The notes: generated by a model not told the origin, from the sequence alone. A DNA stretch of 64,000 bases from Tillandsia leiboldiana (GCA_029204045.2 CM055077.1:3794891-3858890); one strand, 5' to 3'; numbered from the stretch's first letter, positions 45,292 through 58,570 are shown. Made by a program: numbers and translations.

Positions 45292-47238
45292 TTTGGATGA
45301 TTGAATTAATGAAATATCTGATGTTCTGATTGGCAGTAGGGTGTGCAACATTGGTTGTGCTTGAATAAATCATGATGTTAGAGGTAATAATTTTGGATGG
45401 TTGAAACATCACTCTGAAATAGTAATAGCTCCTGTACTTGGCTATTTCATTCTGCTGTCTGTCTGTCTGTCTGTCTGATCATGCTGTTTATTTTGGTTAA
45501 AATGTTCAGAACTCTGATCTTTCAAAATTTTGATTTTACCATCTAATATTTTCACTTTAAAATTTAAGCTAATTAATTTAATAAATGTATAATTGCGATA
45601 ATTATATGAAATATACTAATTAAACTTTTAAAATTAAATAATATATTCACATTTTGAAGTTAAAAATGTCGCTGATAAATTTAGATCAGACAAATTGAAT
45701 GTTTAGATAGTAAAATTGCCTTCAAAATGGTTTATAATTTAAATTAATTTTGAACTTTTTTACCTTTTATATTTTTTGGGCAAAATTAATTATTCTGCAT
45801 ATACCGTTTTTTCTGCTGCGGAAAATTAAAATAAAACTTAAATATAATAAGAGAGAGATTTAGTTTAAAACTTTTTATTTCTGTTATAAAATATAATACT
45901 ATTAAAAGAATTTGAATTAAAAAATTACTAATATTTTTTTTATTTTAATAATTTTCTCAAAATAGAAGCTTGGGCTGGGCCGAGGCCCAAACAGGTCCTT
46001 AAAAATAAATAAATAAAATAATAAAAAAAAAGAGCTATTTTTTTGTTCAAATTATAAAGGACACGTTATCCGATTTTCTATGTTACGCTACCCGAATCCG
46101 ACCCATGACACACTTTATACGTGAGATGTTATTGCCTGGACCCGGTGCACTACATTACATCGCTTTAAGCGTTAGTTGCATATGTATCCCTTAAAAAAAA
46201 AAAAAACAAAGAACAATAAAATTGCATATTTATCCCTGCAAACTTTTATTTTCATCCCTTTAAATTAGGAATACAATTGGGGCGGATCCATGGACATGAG
46301 GGATTCTCCACATCCTGCCATGTTCTTTTGTTAGATCCAAACAGATTCCAAATGAATTAATTTTTATGTTATTTTTAATTTTTACTTACTGATGCATTTT
46401 AAGTGGATTATGGCATAAATAAATTTTTGACAGTTTTTTTACGAATCAGAACGAATCAAAAAAAAAAAAAAAAGGATTTCTCACCTCTCGCTCTATTTTT
46501 TTAACAAATCGAAACGAATTTCGAGCAAATTATATTTTTTTATATTTTTTGTTCCTATTTACTGGCCAATTTGGACGAATCGGGTAGGAGCTCTACCAAT
46601 CCGAATTCATTCGCATCCTTACTTCGAGTTGTATATTTTGTAAATATATTTCTTTGAAAATACAATTCTAAACTTTCAACAATATTTTATTTTAGTTGTT
46701 AATTTTAGATTAAAAATTATTGCTTACACCTAGTTTATCTATTTGTTCATATATCATGAATTCATAATATCTTTATTAATCTCATACTTAAAGTCAATCT
46801 CATATTTTAAGTTAGTTGGTACAATTTTTAAATATGAAAAAATAATAACTTAATAGACTCTTAAAATAAATAACAAAAAAATTATTAATAAAATATATTA
46901 TTTTTATGGATGCACCGGGTGTAGATAATAATTTATTTTCTAAAAGTAAAATATGTAGAAGGACTAAACTAAAATTTTCTGAAGAGTTTGAGAATTACGA
47001 ACTTGAGCTGATTTATTAAAATATTGAGCAAAAATTTTTATCTTATATTTAACTTATTTTTTAACGAGCCGAACACGATCTGACTTGCTAGCAGTATATT
47101 AGATTATCAGCTAATAAAAAATAAAAAAAATAAAAAATTTTAATTTTAATTTAATAATTAAAATTTATAAAATATAGATATTTTTAAATTTAAATCGACT
47201 TAAAGTTCAAATAATAAAAATTTATAATATATATATAT
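45292..47238. other. COR413IM 3' flank and intergenic DNA
   Basis: Probable 3' UTR to about 45480, including a short (CTGT)n run (45454-45476) and possible poly(A) signals ('gaataaatca' near 45364). The rest is AT-rich. A short stretch at 46160-46270 ('gttgcatatgtatccctt') resembles part of the 20297 MITE family. No gene. Confidence 0.5.
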
Positions 47239-47410
47239 GGAAAATGCTATGTGTACACCCGTAAGGGGTGTACATCTCACACCCCCACCCATCTAAGGGT
47301 GGGGGTGTGATGATGGGTCACTTGATGTGACCCGTAAAAAATATCGCCACCATTAAAATGGTGGAGATGTATGATATACACCCCTTCGGGGTGTACATGT
47401 AGCATTGCTC
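47239..47410. mobile_element. palindromic MITE (GCAATGCTAC family), copy 4
   Basis: Inserted in the opposite orientation to 25954: it starts GGAAAATGCTATGTGTACAC and ends ACATGTAGCATTGCTC, with short (TA)n on both sides. It is highly similar to the 25954 copy after inversion. It lies about 200 bp before the likely 5' end of the endosulfine transcript. Confidence 0.85.
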
Positions 47411-47599
47411 TATATATATATATTCAAATGGGAGCTGGCTCATCGGATACTATTTTTCAACTTAAAAATTTGAGGACCAAAATGAAACACTGGTGAAAGT
47501 TGGGGGACTAGTAATGTAATTTATGATGGAGCCGGTCCACGATGGACCAGGTCCAGGAACATTATCTCCTGATACAAGCATGAGTAGGTTGGATCGAAA

Positions 47600-50500
47600 T
47601 GTGCAAGTCCCATCGCCCCTATCGCCTCTCTCTCTCTCTCTCTCTTCTCTCGCCCCATCGACTTCGAGCTCTCCGGCGATCCTCTCCGGCGATCTTCTCC
47701 GGGGATCTAGGGTTCCTCACGGTAGTCACTCACACACACGCTCTCTCTCTCTCGTTCTCCCTTTTTCCGTATACGAAATTTCCATTTCCTTGCTTTAATC
47801 TGATGGATGGATGAAAATCCGAGGCCTTTGGATCGGCGCGGTGTAAACAATGTTGATTTCGGAATCTTTTGTTGCTCTTTATGTTGAATTTGGGTCGGAG
47901 AACCGTTGTTTCGAAGCTTTGGGGCTGGATTTGGTGGGGAGACCGTGGAAAGTACGGATTTTTTGGTGGTAGATTCGTGCTGGTTTTGTGTGGGCTAGGA
48001 TCTAATTAATCTAATTGATCTATGCTTTTTTTGATGTATTCTGTTTGTAAAGTTTGAGTCTTTGGGCCATTTTATTTAGGGAAATGAAAATTTGGCTATG
48101 TGATAGTTGATAAGTGATTGGAGCTACCCATTTCCGGTAAATTTGATTATACATTGTCAATGATCTTTCTCTTCACCGTTTAGGGCACTTTCGCCTCAAT
48201 CCTTGGTGTAGTATTGTTTGATGAAGTGTTGTTTACATAGTGCTGTTAGGGGAAGCACTATCTGAAGTTTCCTCCAACAGCTTCTTTCTTTAAGAGAACC
48301 AGAAGCTTCAAATCGGAGTTTCTACTTTTAAACCTAAAAATTAAGCTGATGCGATAGACTTTTTTGATTGCCAAATGCTCAGTCTCAAGTAACTGTAGCT
48401 GAAAGCAAAAGCAGAAGCAACGCTATATAGGTCCTTAGTATGCTAGTGTGCTAACTCATCAATGCAGGCTATTACAAATTAGAACTAAAAAGTTTGTATA
48501 TTTTTATCTACTTGTGAGCAAAGTATTTCATGCTAAATGTTTATGAAATAGATATAATTGATATTCTTTTACATGAATAATGAAGGATAACTGTAAAGAA
48601 AGAAAAGATCGTCCTAGTTGTGGTGACCCTATAAATGAAATTCATGTATTATGCTCAATAAAATGATTGAATTTGCAAAAAACCTAGCTGATAGGGACTA
48701 AGAAAACCAACAGGTAACCATTATTTGCTGAGAAAGTAGCATGAGGATTAATACAGTTAATTATAAGTAGGATTTTTTTTTTTTTTTTGGAGAGAAAGGT
48801 AGCAAGCTACCGGCTTCGTTCATTTTTTCTAGAAATGAACTCGGCTAGAAATGTAAAGCAGCTAGATTTCGAATTTCGAATTTCAGGTACCAACCATCAA
48901 GCCCTTAACCAACTGCGCTAAGTACCGTCGGTTATGAGTATGAAAATTCATTGATGAAAGGTGATGTTTAAGCTATTCTTCATGATCTTCCACAAATAAG
49001 AAAGAATTGCTGGAGCTAATAGGCTTGGTTTACAACTGGATGGAACCATCCTCAGATTCACTGATTGCTCATGAAATTATTATTATTGAAAATTGAGGTG
49101 AACGGAAACTTTATCTTGTTGCCTTAATTGCTTAAGGTCTCAATGTCAGTTTCTTAAAATACGATCCAAAAGATTCACTTGTAATGTCCAGATAATAAGG
49201 TCATTTTAGTTGATGGAACTGAAGTAATTGTAGAGCCATGACTAGTTTAGGTGACAATGTATGGAAGCTCCCTTAAATATAGGCTATATTAAAATGATTC
49301 CTTAACATTTTGTATTTTTTTTATTTGAGTGATTCAAGTCAATTAAATTGGGAATTTTGATAAATTCCATGGTGATTTTGTTAAAATTTAAAGCTGTAGG
49401 TTCTGCTAATAATTAACATCCAGAAACTTGTAAAGTTACTAAATTTAACAAAGTTTGTAACTGTTAAAATTACTCGAATAAGAAAAATTTCAACAGTTCA
49501 GGGATGTCAATCAAAACAAATAAAGATGAGAGGCATTCAGAATGGGGTGTGTAGCCAACAAGGTTTTGGTTCATTTTTCCCAATAATTTACTAGATATAA
49601 TTAGCATGTAAATTGGGACTAATGTATTGAAAACCATTGTCTATGACTGTTAAGAATTCTAATATCTTTGTATGTGTAGATTCCTCCAAACCGCATGATG
49701 TAAAACATTGTCTATGACTGTTTAAAAATTTGTTATGTTAAAGAAATTTTAAGCTGAAGGTACATTTGTATGTGTAGATTCCCCCCTTGTTTTAGCATGA
49801 TGTCTATGATCTTCCGTGATAGTATCCTGCCAATATTCTTCAACATTGAAAAATGTATTCATACACATTGGTAAAAAGAAAAAATGTTGCATCAAAAGTC
49901 ATCAATATATGTAGTTTTTGTAATCTTAATTTAAATGGTCTACAATCAAGTTTAAAGATTGTAAGTTTGACTTTTGATATTTGACTAACTGTACTGTGTG
50001 GTTTAGTAAACTTAGTGCGAACTTCCCAGCTTGGGCCAAATTTTCAATTATGGCTTCCTAAATGATGGCAATATATTTACAACAGAGGATAAGAAGATTT
50101 ATTTGTTTTCTCAAGGCCTGGCAATCTAAGACCTTATTTTAGGACTCGCAAATTTCTGACGTTTTCCCATGATATACGAGATTAGGGTGAGTTGCAGTTC
50201 ACATATTTGTGCTTGCAGGTTGCTTTTATTAGATTTCTTCTTGCTGCCGGTATGGTTTAAGAATCATAGACATGGTATAGCTGACTCATTATGAGAAGAT
50301 TAGGCAAAAGATTGCGTCTTATGGAAGCAATAGAAATCATGTAGGTTATTTACTGTTTCCAACATATTATGCAACTGACAAGATCTTGGTGATGTCAACT
50401 TTGGCCAATGTCTAACTGGACATGTGCGACAAGATTTTATAACATTTTTTTTCTAATCCTAAGTATTGTGTCATATTAATTTTTTTCGGTGGCAAGTTCT

Positions 50501-51161
50501 TTGATGCATGTCATGTAGACTAATGATTGCATGATTCCAAAATTTTGCTTTTGGCTAAGGTCATTTAGTTTGATTTTGATCAGTCTAATCATAACAATTT
50601 CGGCGATCTCATTTCAAACTACAGATCTGCAGCCATGAAAACACAGACAAGAGAGGAGATTTTGAAATATATACTAGCAGATCAAAACTAATGTCCTCCG
50701 TATTTCGGGCCTCCATTGGTAGTCGAGAAGCTACACTGCTAGAGTACACATGATAATATGAGGGTGCATATTTGGAGTTATATGCAACTTTTGGATTGAT
50801 GATCTTTAGAATTATAATACATAAATAAGAATTACTAAGAGGAAATGCCGAGAACTAATCCGACGAGATGTTCACCTCTATGTTACAACTTTGTGAACCC
50901 TCTAAAAGCTAGTGGGGTTAAAATAATGTCAAAACTCGATAGAACTTGCTATGTTGCTGCTTTTTAGAGCTTAATCTTCCTTTTTTCAGTTTAGAATTAT
51001 GCTACTCATGAGCAACTTTTGGCTGATTGCTCTCTAAGTAAATGCCAGACAGGGAAAAGATGACGAAATAAATATAGTACTAATTCTAGAATTCTCCAAA
51101 TCTATTCTTGTTAGTCATCTTACAATGGTTTTTATGTATGACAATAGATTTCTGATTACAG
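47600..51161 (+). other. probable 5' leader exon and long leader intron of the endosulfine gene
   Basis: 47600-47720 is CT-rich and GC-rich, with 'ctccggcgatcctctccgg' and 'ctagggttcctcacg', as in plant 5' leaders. A donor-like GGTAGTC follows (about 47721). The first coding exon begins after a clear acceptor at 51160-51161. The 3.4 kb between shows no other gene, only a SINE. Linking this leader to the gene is inference from composition and position. Confidence 0.4.
48771..48931 (-). mobile_element. tRNA-derived SINE
   Basis: Read on the minus strand: a head with TTAGCGCAGTTGGTTAAGGG (a polymerase III box A as in tRNA), then a box-B-like ATTCGAAATC, then a body ending 'gctacctttctctcc' and a run of about 16 A. 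Flanking 10-mers TTATAAGTAG (48761) and TTATGAGTAT (48932) match at eight positions, a decayed target duplication. The second copy at 62489 shares the whole body and tail. Confidence 0.85.
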
Positions 51162-51188
51162 CTCACTTGGCACTTATTTGGGTGCACT

Positions 51189-52237
51189 ATGTCCGACATG
51201 AAGTCTGATGGTGCCGCTAGCCAAGTGAGTGTCGATGTGGATACGACTGAGCCGGCTCCAGAAAATTTGGGCCATTCTGAAGGGAGTGCGATGCCCTCGC
51301 CCCAAGAAGAGGTGAGACGATTTTTCTTTCAATTTGTTTTTCTTATTTTCTAATCATCCGTCACATATTCTCACTACTTGCCTTTGATTACAGATAAACT
51401 TTTGTGTCGATATAACCACAATAATTATTCGGTTAAAGCTATTAATAGCATTTCAGTGATACACCAATAGCATTTATGGTTCGTATGTATCTTTTTGTTC
51501 ACAGGAGGAAGCAATGAAGAAAAAGTACGGAGGAATTTTGCCTAAAAAGCCACCACTTATATCGAAGGTGATTACTATTTCGCCGAAATATGATTACAAC
51601 CTTTGTTAATGATCCAATACATATAACTTGAAAATACATAAATCTGAGAAGAAAAAGCTGTTCATTTTTTTTTTTTTTCTCATTTATAACACTCCAGAGA
51701 AATACTTTGTCCAGGACCATGAAAGGGCTTTCTTTGACTCTGCTGATTGGGCTTTAGGAAAGGTACAATATCTTTAATTATGTGTTACTTAGAATTTTCT
51801 CGTAGCTCTCCTCGCGGTTTATATTTTCTTCTGATTCTACTTTTCTGCGGCTGCTGAATCAGCAAGGGGCAAATCCTAATAAACCCAAGGGTCCCCTCGA
51901 GGCTCTTCGACCAAAACTGCAGGTATATTTTGTGCCCTGCCGAAACTACCTAATCGCACGAATTTTTTTTTATATTGATATTGACTCTGATGCTTTCCTG
52001 TTTCTATTCAGCCCACGCCTCACCAGCAAGTGCGCTCTCGTCGCTCAGCTTATGCATCCACTGAGAACGAAGGCATTCCTTTTTTTCTCTCTTTTTGTTT
52101 CTGATGCTCAAACGCGGAATTTTCTTCCACTACCATTTAAACCAAACTGAAAATATTCCATCCGCAATGCAGCTGCTGAGGATGCGATGATCCAGGACGA
52201 TACAACCAACGACGTGGAAACCAAGAACGATCAGTAA
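51189..52237 (+). CDS. endosulfine / ARPP-19 family phosphoprotein
   Basis: Endosulfines are small disordered proteins that, once phosphorylated in the FDSxD motif by Greatwall-type kinases, inhibit PP2A-B55; plant members are less studied. Exons: 51189-51311, 51505-51567, 51715-51762, 51863-51922, 52012-52072, 52173-52237; 420 bases, 139 residues. The core KKKYGGILPKKPPLISKDHE is followed by RAFFDSADWALGKQG, with the phospho-acceptor Ser at residue 71. The N-terminus is acidic; the C-terminus has RSRRSAY and an acidic end, VETKNDQ. Exon 5 ends CGAAG|gcattc: no GT donor keeps the frame, so a GC-AG intron is proposed. The ATG at 51189 follows an acceptor at 51161; MKSDG five codons on could also serve. 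Confidence 0.92.
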
Positions 52238-52817
52238 ATTCCTCTCGCCGAATCTTTTCCAGGTGAGACCTCCGCGATTTGCTAATTTAAATTTTGCGTG
52301 AAGGGCTACATTTCTTGCTTTAACTCTCGTGAGAATAAGTCGTGCCGGCTGTTTTAGCATCTGTTCGGTTTTCAGCGACCGATTTTAGCTGTTCGGGTAT
52401 GTTATGCGTGAAAACAGCTTGAGATGAAATTATTTGCGTTGCGTGTCTCCTATAATGATGGTTGAGGATGAGACTGGCCTTTTCCGGCACACCTGAATCC
52501 ATCCATGTTTCATGATATTAATGAGAAACAGTTGGGTGATTTTGTGGTTCTTAAAATGTCTGGGTGAACACATGAAGATTAAGCATTGAACTGTTATGTG
52601 GACTTTCCTATCTTCCCAAATGGACATTATGGATGACATATGCTCTATCACTCACTTTCTTTCGACTTTGCGAATCCTAAAATTTCAATCTTATTTATCA
52701 CTTTTAAAAAAAATATATAATTTAGTGCTTGTTTGTATTCTTAGAAGTGATACAGTGATAAGTGGTTGTGGACTGGGTTTTCCTCAGAATATTATGATAT
52801 GGGAGTTTGTTTGTACC
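52238..52817. other. 3' flank of the endosulfine gene
   Basis: Probable 3' UTR and spacer. No additional ORF with protein-like character. Confidence 0.5.
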
Positions 52818-53262
52818 TAGGGGTGTCAACAAGTGGAACACGAGCGGGCTGGGGTCGGCTCGTGTTTGGTTCGTTTAATAAACGAGCCGAACACGAGCTG
52901 GCTCGTTTAAATATCGAGCTGAAAAATTCGGCTCTTTATTAACAAGTTGGCTCGCGAACAACAAATTTGATTTTTATTTCTGTTTGGTGTAAAGTTGAAA
53001 AAAAATTTTAAAAATAAAATTTTAATCTAATAATTAAAATTTACAAACAATTGATGGCTTAAAATCTAAATAGTAAAGTTTATATACATATTCGAGCCGA
53101 ACACGAGTGAGCTCACCTAGTTCGTGTTTGGCTTGTTTATTAAATGAACTGAAAAATTCGACTTGTGTTCGGCTCGTTTACTAAACGAGCGATTCAATTT
53201 CGAGCTCATTTCGAGTCGAATACGAGCTGACTTGCGAACAGCGAGGTGGATTGCAATCCCTA
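52818..53262. mobile_element. hAT-type MITE, diverged and shortened copy
   Basis: It starts TAGGGGTGTCAAC and ends TTGCAATCCCTA. The flanks TTTGTACC and TTTGTATG share six of eight bases. The interior matches 42586-43212 with deletions ('aacgagccgaacacgagctg', 'ttcgagctcatttcgag'). Confidence 0.8.
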
Positions 53263-53306
53263 TTTGTATGAGAGCGAGGTGGATTGCAATCCCTATTTGT
53301 ATGAGG
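53241..53306. repeat. 33-bp tandem duplication at the hAT right end
   Basis: The unit GCGAGGTGGATTGCAATCCC plus 'tatttgtatgaga' occurs at 53241 and again at 53274. It duplicates the end of the transposon together with its flank, perhaps a trace of aborted excision or slippage. Confidence 0.85.
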
Positions 53307-54065
53307 TGCTAATGAAATGAGCTTTTTACTTTATGCTATTGCAAAATCATAGTAATTATGAATTTTTCAGATACTATTACATACCACCTATGAGGTATAA
53401 TTTATTACATCCTTGAATTGAGTTTACTTTTTTATTAGTAAATTCTAGTAAAAATGTATAAAACTTACAAAATTTGTTTAACCTTTCAAAATTTTAATTT
53501 TATTATTTAGTATTTTAATTTGTTTAATTTGAGTAAAGGAACAACACTTTGGTTTTAAAATTTAAGTTAATTATTTACTTTAATGAATTTATAGTTATGA
53601 GAATTGTGTGAAATATATTAACTAAATCTGATAATAAAAATGTACTCAAATTACAGTATCATTGACCAGTTCAAATTAAACAAATTGATAAGTTAGGTAA
53701 CCAAATCAAAAAGATTTATAGGTTAGGTAAGTTTTAGCGTAGGGCTATTATATTTTTATGAGTATAGATCTTTTCGTACTCATCATCCGTTATTTTTAAT
53801 GATGGAGGTTGCAAATCGATAATTCATACCGTTAAGTGTGATCTAGAGTATTTTAAATTTTTAAAAAATAAATTTCGTAATTTTTTAAAATTATAATAAA
53901 ATTCATTAAGTGAGCATAAAATGAACTATCAAAATCGAACAATTTTTTAAAAATAGAAGATCTGATTCTTCAATTTAAAATTAGAGTTATAGATCTCTAT
54001 CTAAATAGTGAATAAGATTTTCTATCAAAATTTCAATCTAATCTGATTTTTTTACACCATTAAAC

Positions 54066-54601
54066 TGTTGTAACATTTAATTATTAAATGTATTATTAAT
54101 TTTTCTAACCTATGCCTATGTAACTAATGGAGTTACAACTCCTTATGCATTCATGTTTTTTCTTTTCAAATTGAGTTAGCTACGAATGTTAACTCCTCCT
54201 AATTAATTTTAGGATTAATTAGTTGTAACCTATATGGTTTACAAGACTATATATAGAGAGCTAATTCACTCTCTTCTAACACACCAACACACTAACAAAA
54301 AGACTAATAACTATTCAATTTGAGAGAGGAAAGAGGTCAAAGAAAGGGTATTCTTTTGGTGGAGCTTTGGGCTCATCTACTTGTGCAGAGTTGGTGAAGC
54401 CACACGACGAGGGTCGAGCCGTTGTATCCTGGAGGGGACAAGTCGGTGTTCTGCTGCATCGGTTCGAAGGCTTTGCCTACCGCAGAGGGCTTGAATCTCC
54501 TTAAAGAGAGCGAGATATCCGTGCCTCGGCTTGATCGACTCGTTGATACTTTTCATATATTTTTATAGTCTAACCTCTATTTTTGTGTATTTACACCAAC
54601 A
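54066..54601 (+). repeat. left LTR of the copia element
   Basis: It starts TGTTGTAACA and ends ACACCAACA. A TATA-like ACTATATATAGAG at about 54246 suggests transcription starts near 54270-54290. The 3' half is GC-richer and includes the 15-nt complement of the primer-binding position. Confidence 0.97.
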
Positions 54602-54618
54602 ATTTTAAGGAGATTCAA
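54491..54618 (+). promoter_or_regulatory. unusual primer-binding region complementary to the element's own LTR
   Basis: Two bases after the left LTR, 54604-54618 reads TTTAAGGAGATTCAA. This is the exact reverse complement of TTGAATCTCCTTAAA at 54491-54505, inside the transcribed part of the LTR. No TGG-initiated tRNA-type primer site is present. The 15-bp pairing would form a stem across about 98 nt. Self-priming by the transcript is known for Tf1/sushi-type elements; here it is a hypothesis. An internal tRNA fragment is the main alternative. Confidence 0.6.
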
Positions 54619-54621
54619 AAG

Positions 54622-57600
54622 ATGGAGGCTACACATGAAAAGTTCAACGATACTACCGGGGATCTTAACAAGCCCTTCCGCATCAAAGGAGGCAAGAGGC
54701 CAAGATGCACTTGAAGCAAAAGAAAATGATGCAAGCGACACTAAGGTAAACTTAGTATCATCTCATTCTTTACCTAACAACAATCATTCTAGAAATACAT
54801 ATTTGAAGCCTAAGAAGAAAATTAGAAAGAATAGTGGTAGACCTCAATTTAAGAAAACTTCAAATAACCAAGGACCTCCTTCTCAAGAGGAAAATTCTAT
54901 AATTTGTTATGTCTGTGGCAAAAGTGGGCATATTGCTCGAATTTGCAAATTTCGAAAACGTAAAGCTTTATTTCAAGCTAACGTTATCGAGGAACCACTT
55001 GTGGCAATGATTACAGACATATGCCTGGTTGAAAATGCTGAAGGATGGTGGGCAGACTCTGGTGCCAATAGGCATGTCTGTCATGATAAGACTTGGTTTA
55101 AAGTTTATACTCCCTATGAACAATCAAGAAGTATCATGCTTGGTGATTCACATACTTCTGAAGTTTTAGGGAGTGGTGAGGTCGAGTTAAAATTTTCTTC
55201 TGGAAAGGTGCTCATCTTAAAAGATGTGTTGTATACACCTTTGATTAGGAAGAACTTGATGTCAAGTTTTCTTCTTAATAAAGCTGGCTTTAAACAGACC
55301 ATTGAGTCTGATCAGTATGTTATTTCCAAGAATGGAAAGTTTGTGGGCAAAGATTATGCATGCGATGGAATGTTTAAATTAAACATTGATAATAAAGCAT
55401 CATCTACTTCTGCTTATATGCTTTCTTCTGTGAATTTTTGGCATGCTCGTTTGTGTCATATTAATAGCAGATATGTTAGCTTGATGAGTAGTTTAGGATT
55501 AATTCCCAGACTGAGTAGTGATTTTGACAAATGTGAAACATGTAGTAAGTCAAAAATCACTAAACGATCTCATAAGAGTGTTGATCGAAGTATCGAATTA
55601 CTTGAGTTAATTCACAGTGATATTTGTGAATTTGAAGGTACTCTAACTCGTGGAGGAAATAGATATTTTATTACTTTTATAGATGATTTTTCTAAATATA
55701 CTTATGTATATTTACTGAAAAATAAAAGTGATGCTTTTGACAGATTTAAAGATTTCCTCTATGAAGTAGAAAATCAATTCGGTAAAAAGATTAAAAGAAT
55801 TAGAAGTGATCGAGATCGTGAGTATGAATCTACGGGATTCAATTCTTTTGTTCAGTCTTTGGGAATTATCCATAAGACTACAGCTCCATATTCGCCTGCT
55901 TCTAATGGAGTGGCTGAGAGAAAAAATAGAACACTTATTGAGCTAACAAATGCTATGATAGTTGATACTGGTGTACCCTTAAATCTTTGGGGTGAAGCTA
56001 TTTTAACTGCATGTTATGTCTTGAATCGCGTGCCACATAAGAAGTCTAAAATGACACATTTTGAGTTGTGGAAAGGGTATAAGCCAAATTTGGGATATTT
56101 TAAAGTGTGGGGATGTCTAGCTTATGTGAGGCTATCAGACCCTAAAAGACCCAAATTGGGTGTTAGAGCTGCCACTTGTATATTTCTTGGATATGCCTTG
56201 AACAGTTCAGCCTATAGATTTTTAGACATTGAAAACAATGTGATTTTTGAATCAGGAGATGCTATTTTTCATGAAGATAAGTTTCCTTTAAAATCGAAAA
56301 ATAGTGGGGGCCAAGAATTTAAAAGTATTTCGAATAAACCAAACTCTTTAAACTCTCTTTCGCAAAACCAAAAACAATATGTTTTTGAACCTAGAAAGAG
56401 TAAAAGAAATAGAATAGAAAAAGATTTTGGCCCTGATTATGTTATTCTTAATATTGAAGAAAACTCATTTTCTTTACAAGAAGTTTTATCTTCAAATGAT
56501 GCTATTTTTTGGAAAGAGGCTGTAACTGATGAGATGGAATCTCTAATTTCTAATAAAACTTGGAAATTAGTGGATTTACCTCCAGGCTGTACAACAATTG
56601 GTTGTAAATGGGTCCTCAGAAAGAAATTGAAACCGGATGGGAGTGTAGACAAGTATAAAGCGAGACTTGTCGCAAAAGGTTATAAACAAAAAGAAGATCT
56701 AGACTTCTTTGATACCTTTTCTCCGGTTACTAGAGTGACATCCATCAAAGTTCTCATTGCTATTGCAGCAATATATGATTTACATATTCATCAGATGGAT
56801 GTAAAAACCGCATTTCTGAATGGTGACCTAGATGAGGAAATTTATATGGACCAACCTGAGGGGTTCATAGAGCCTGGACAAGAAAATAAAGTGTGCAAGC
56901 TAAATAAATCCCTTTATGGCTTAAAGCAGGCACCCAGACAGTGGCATGAAAAATTTGATTCTTGCATGATTGAGAATGGCTTTAAATCAAACGAGTGTGA
57001 TAAGTGCATCTACTACAAAACTTTTGAAAAGTTGCATGTAGTTGTTAGCCTTTATGTAGATGATTTGCTAATTTTTGGCTCTAACTTAAATGTTATTAAT
57101 GAGACAAAAATTATGCTAAATCATTATTTTGAAATGAAAGATCTTGGTGAGGGTAACTTCATTTTGGGTATGAAAATTACCAAAACATCAGATGGTATTT
57201 TTATTGATCAGTCGCATTATGTTGAGAAAATTTTAAGAAAGTACAACTTTCTTAATTGCAAGCATGTGACTACACCTTTTGATTCAAGTGTTCACTTATT
57301 TTTCGTTAAAAGTGAAAATGAAATTATAAATCAAAAGGAATATGCTAATATGATTGGAAGCTTGCGGTTTGCGACTGATTGCACTAGACCTGATATTGCA
57401 TATGCAGTAGGGATACTTAGTAGATTTACAAGCAAGCCGGGTACAGAGCATTAGCATGCCATGGAACGTGTAATGAGATATCTCATTGGTACCAAAACTT
57501 ATGGCTTGTTTTATGGGAAGTATCCTGCTGTAATTGAGGGTTATAGTGATGCTGATTGGAATACCTTATCAGGTGATTCTCTCTCTACCACTGGTTATAT

Positions 57601-58012
57601 TTTTACTTTAGCAGGTGGTGCTATATGTTGGAAATCTAAAAAGCAAACTATCATTGCTAATTCAACCATGGAAGCCGAGCTTATTGCTTTAGCTTCAGCT
57701 AGCGAGGAAGCTAGTTGGTTGAGAGACTTATTATCTGAGATTCCATTTCTGGAGAAACCAGTTCCATCTGTGTTGATACACTGTGATAGCACTGCTGCTA
57801 TTGGTAGAGTAAGAAACCGTTATTATAACGGTAAATCCAGATCCGTGAGAAGAAAACACAGTACTGTGAGATCATATATGAACAATGGTATTATCAATGT
57901 AGATTATATAAAATCTACTGATAATCTAGCAGATCCATTAACTAAGGCCTTGGGAAGAGAAATGATCTGGAATACATCGAGGGGGATAGGGTTAAAGCCT
58001 ATAATATCATGA
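54622..58012 (+). pseudogene. defective copia gag-pol
   Basis: The original start is probably the ATG at 54622. Its frame gives about 24 gag-like residues (to ...LNKPFRIKGG) and then shifts. The long frame (54635-57454, 939 residues) picks up after a large gag deletion. It holds a zinc knuckle (CYVCGKSGHIARIC, about 91-104), protease (WWADSGANRHVC, Asp near 141), integrase with HSDI, RSDR and NGVAERKN supplying the three acidic residues, and reverse transcriptase with YVDD near 807. In the integrase the usual Gly-Gly after RSDR is Asp-Arg, a likely defect. A TAG at 57452-57454 replaces what is normally a Trp codon. The same frame continues to 58012 with RNase H (YSDADW, TMEAELIAL, CDSTAAI, NLADPLTKAL). 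Confidence 0.93.
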
Positions 58013-58570
58013 ACCACGTATGAGGATACCCAACCTGATGATCAGAGATCCTGAAAGTCGGGTTCAATGGGAAAAACGAATCATATGGTGGTCGTAAAGA
58101 ATGCACAACATATAGATCTACATGATCTAATATTTACCTATCCCTATGATGTGAGTGCATTCATCCTGTAATGAAATGAGGGTTGAGTTATTACACTCTT
58201 AATGGAGTCTGTGGCTCTTATGAGCAGGGTGTCAGAATTACAGGAGCACCCTTGACGGATTTCACCTATGTGAGCATGGAAGTGGGGCCGCTTTCTATGA
58301 GAATAGGCTTTTTCTCAAAAATGCTCATGAAAACCAGGATAAGCACAAGGCCGTAACGTGCTAGCTAGTAAAGCTCATGTCAACACCTGGATTGTTATAT
58401 GTGAGCAGTGACGCTCTATTTCCCTTAAGCAGCCAAAGTTCAAGTCTGAGACCACTCTGGCTCTGGAGTAGAGATCATTGTTTCACTAAGTGAAGGTTCA
58501 ATGCAGAGCACACCTTCTTTATGTATAATGATCCCTCTTTGACCGTCGAACTCTCTTTAATAATAAAATG

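Noticed and set aside
47523..47814. Open frames over the CT-rich region upstream of the endosulfine gene
   Set aside because: Ser-Leu-rich translation of CT repeats; better explained as a 5' leader.
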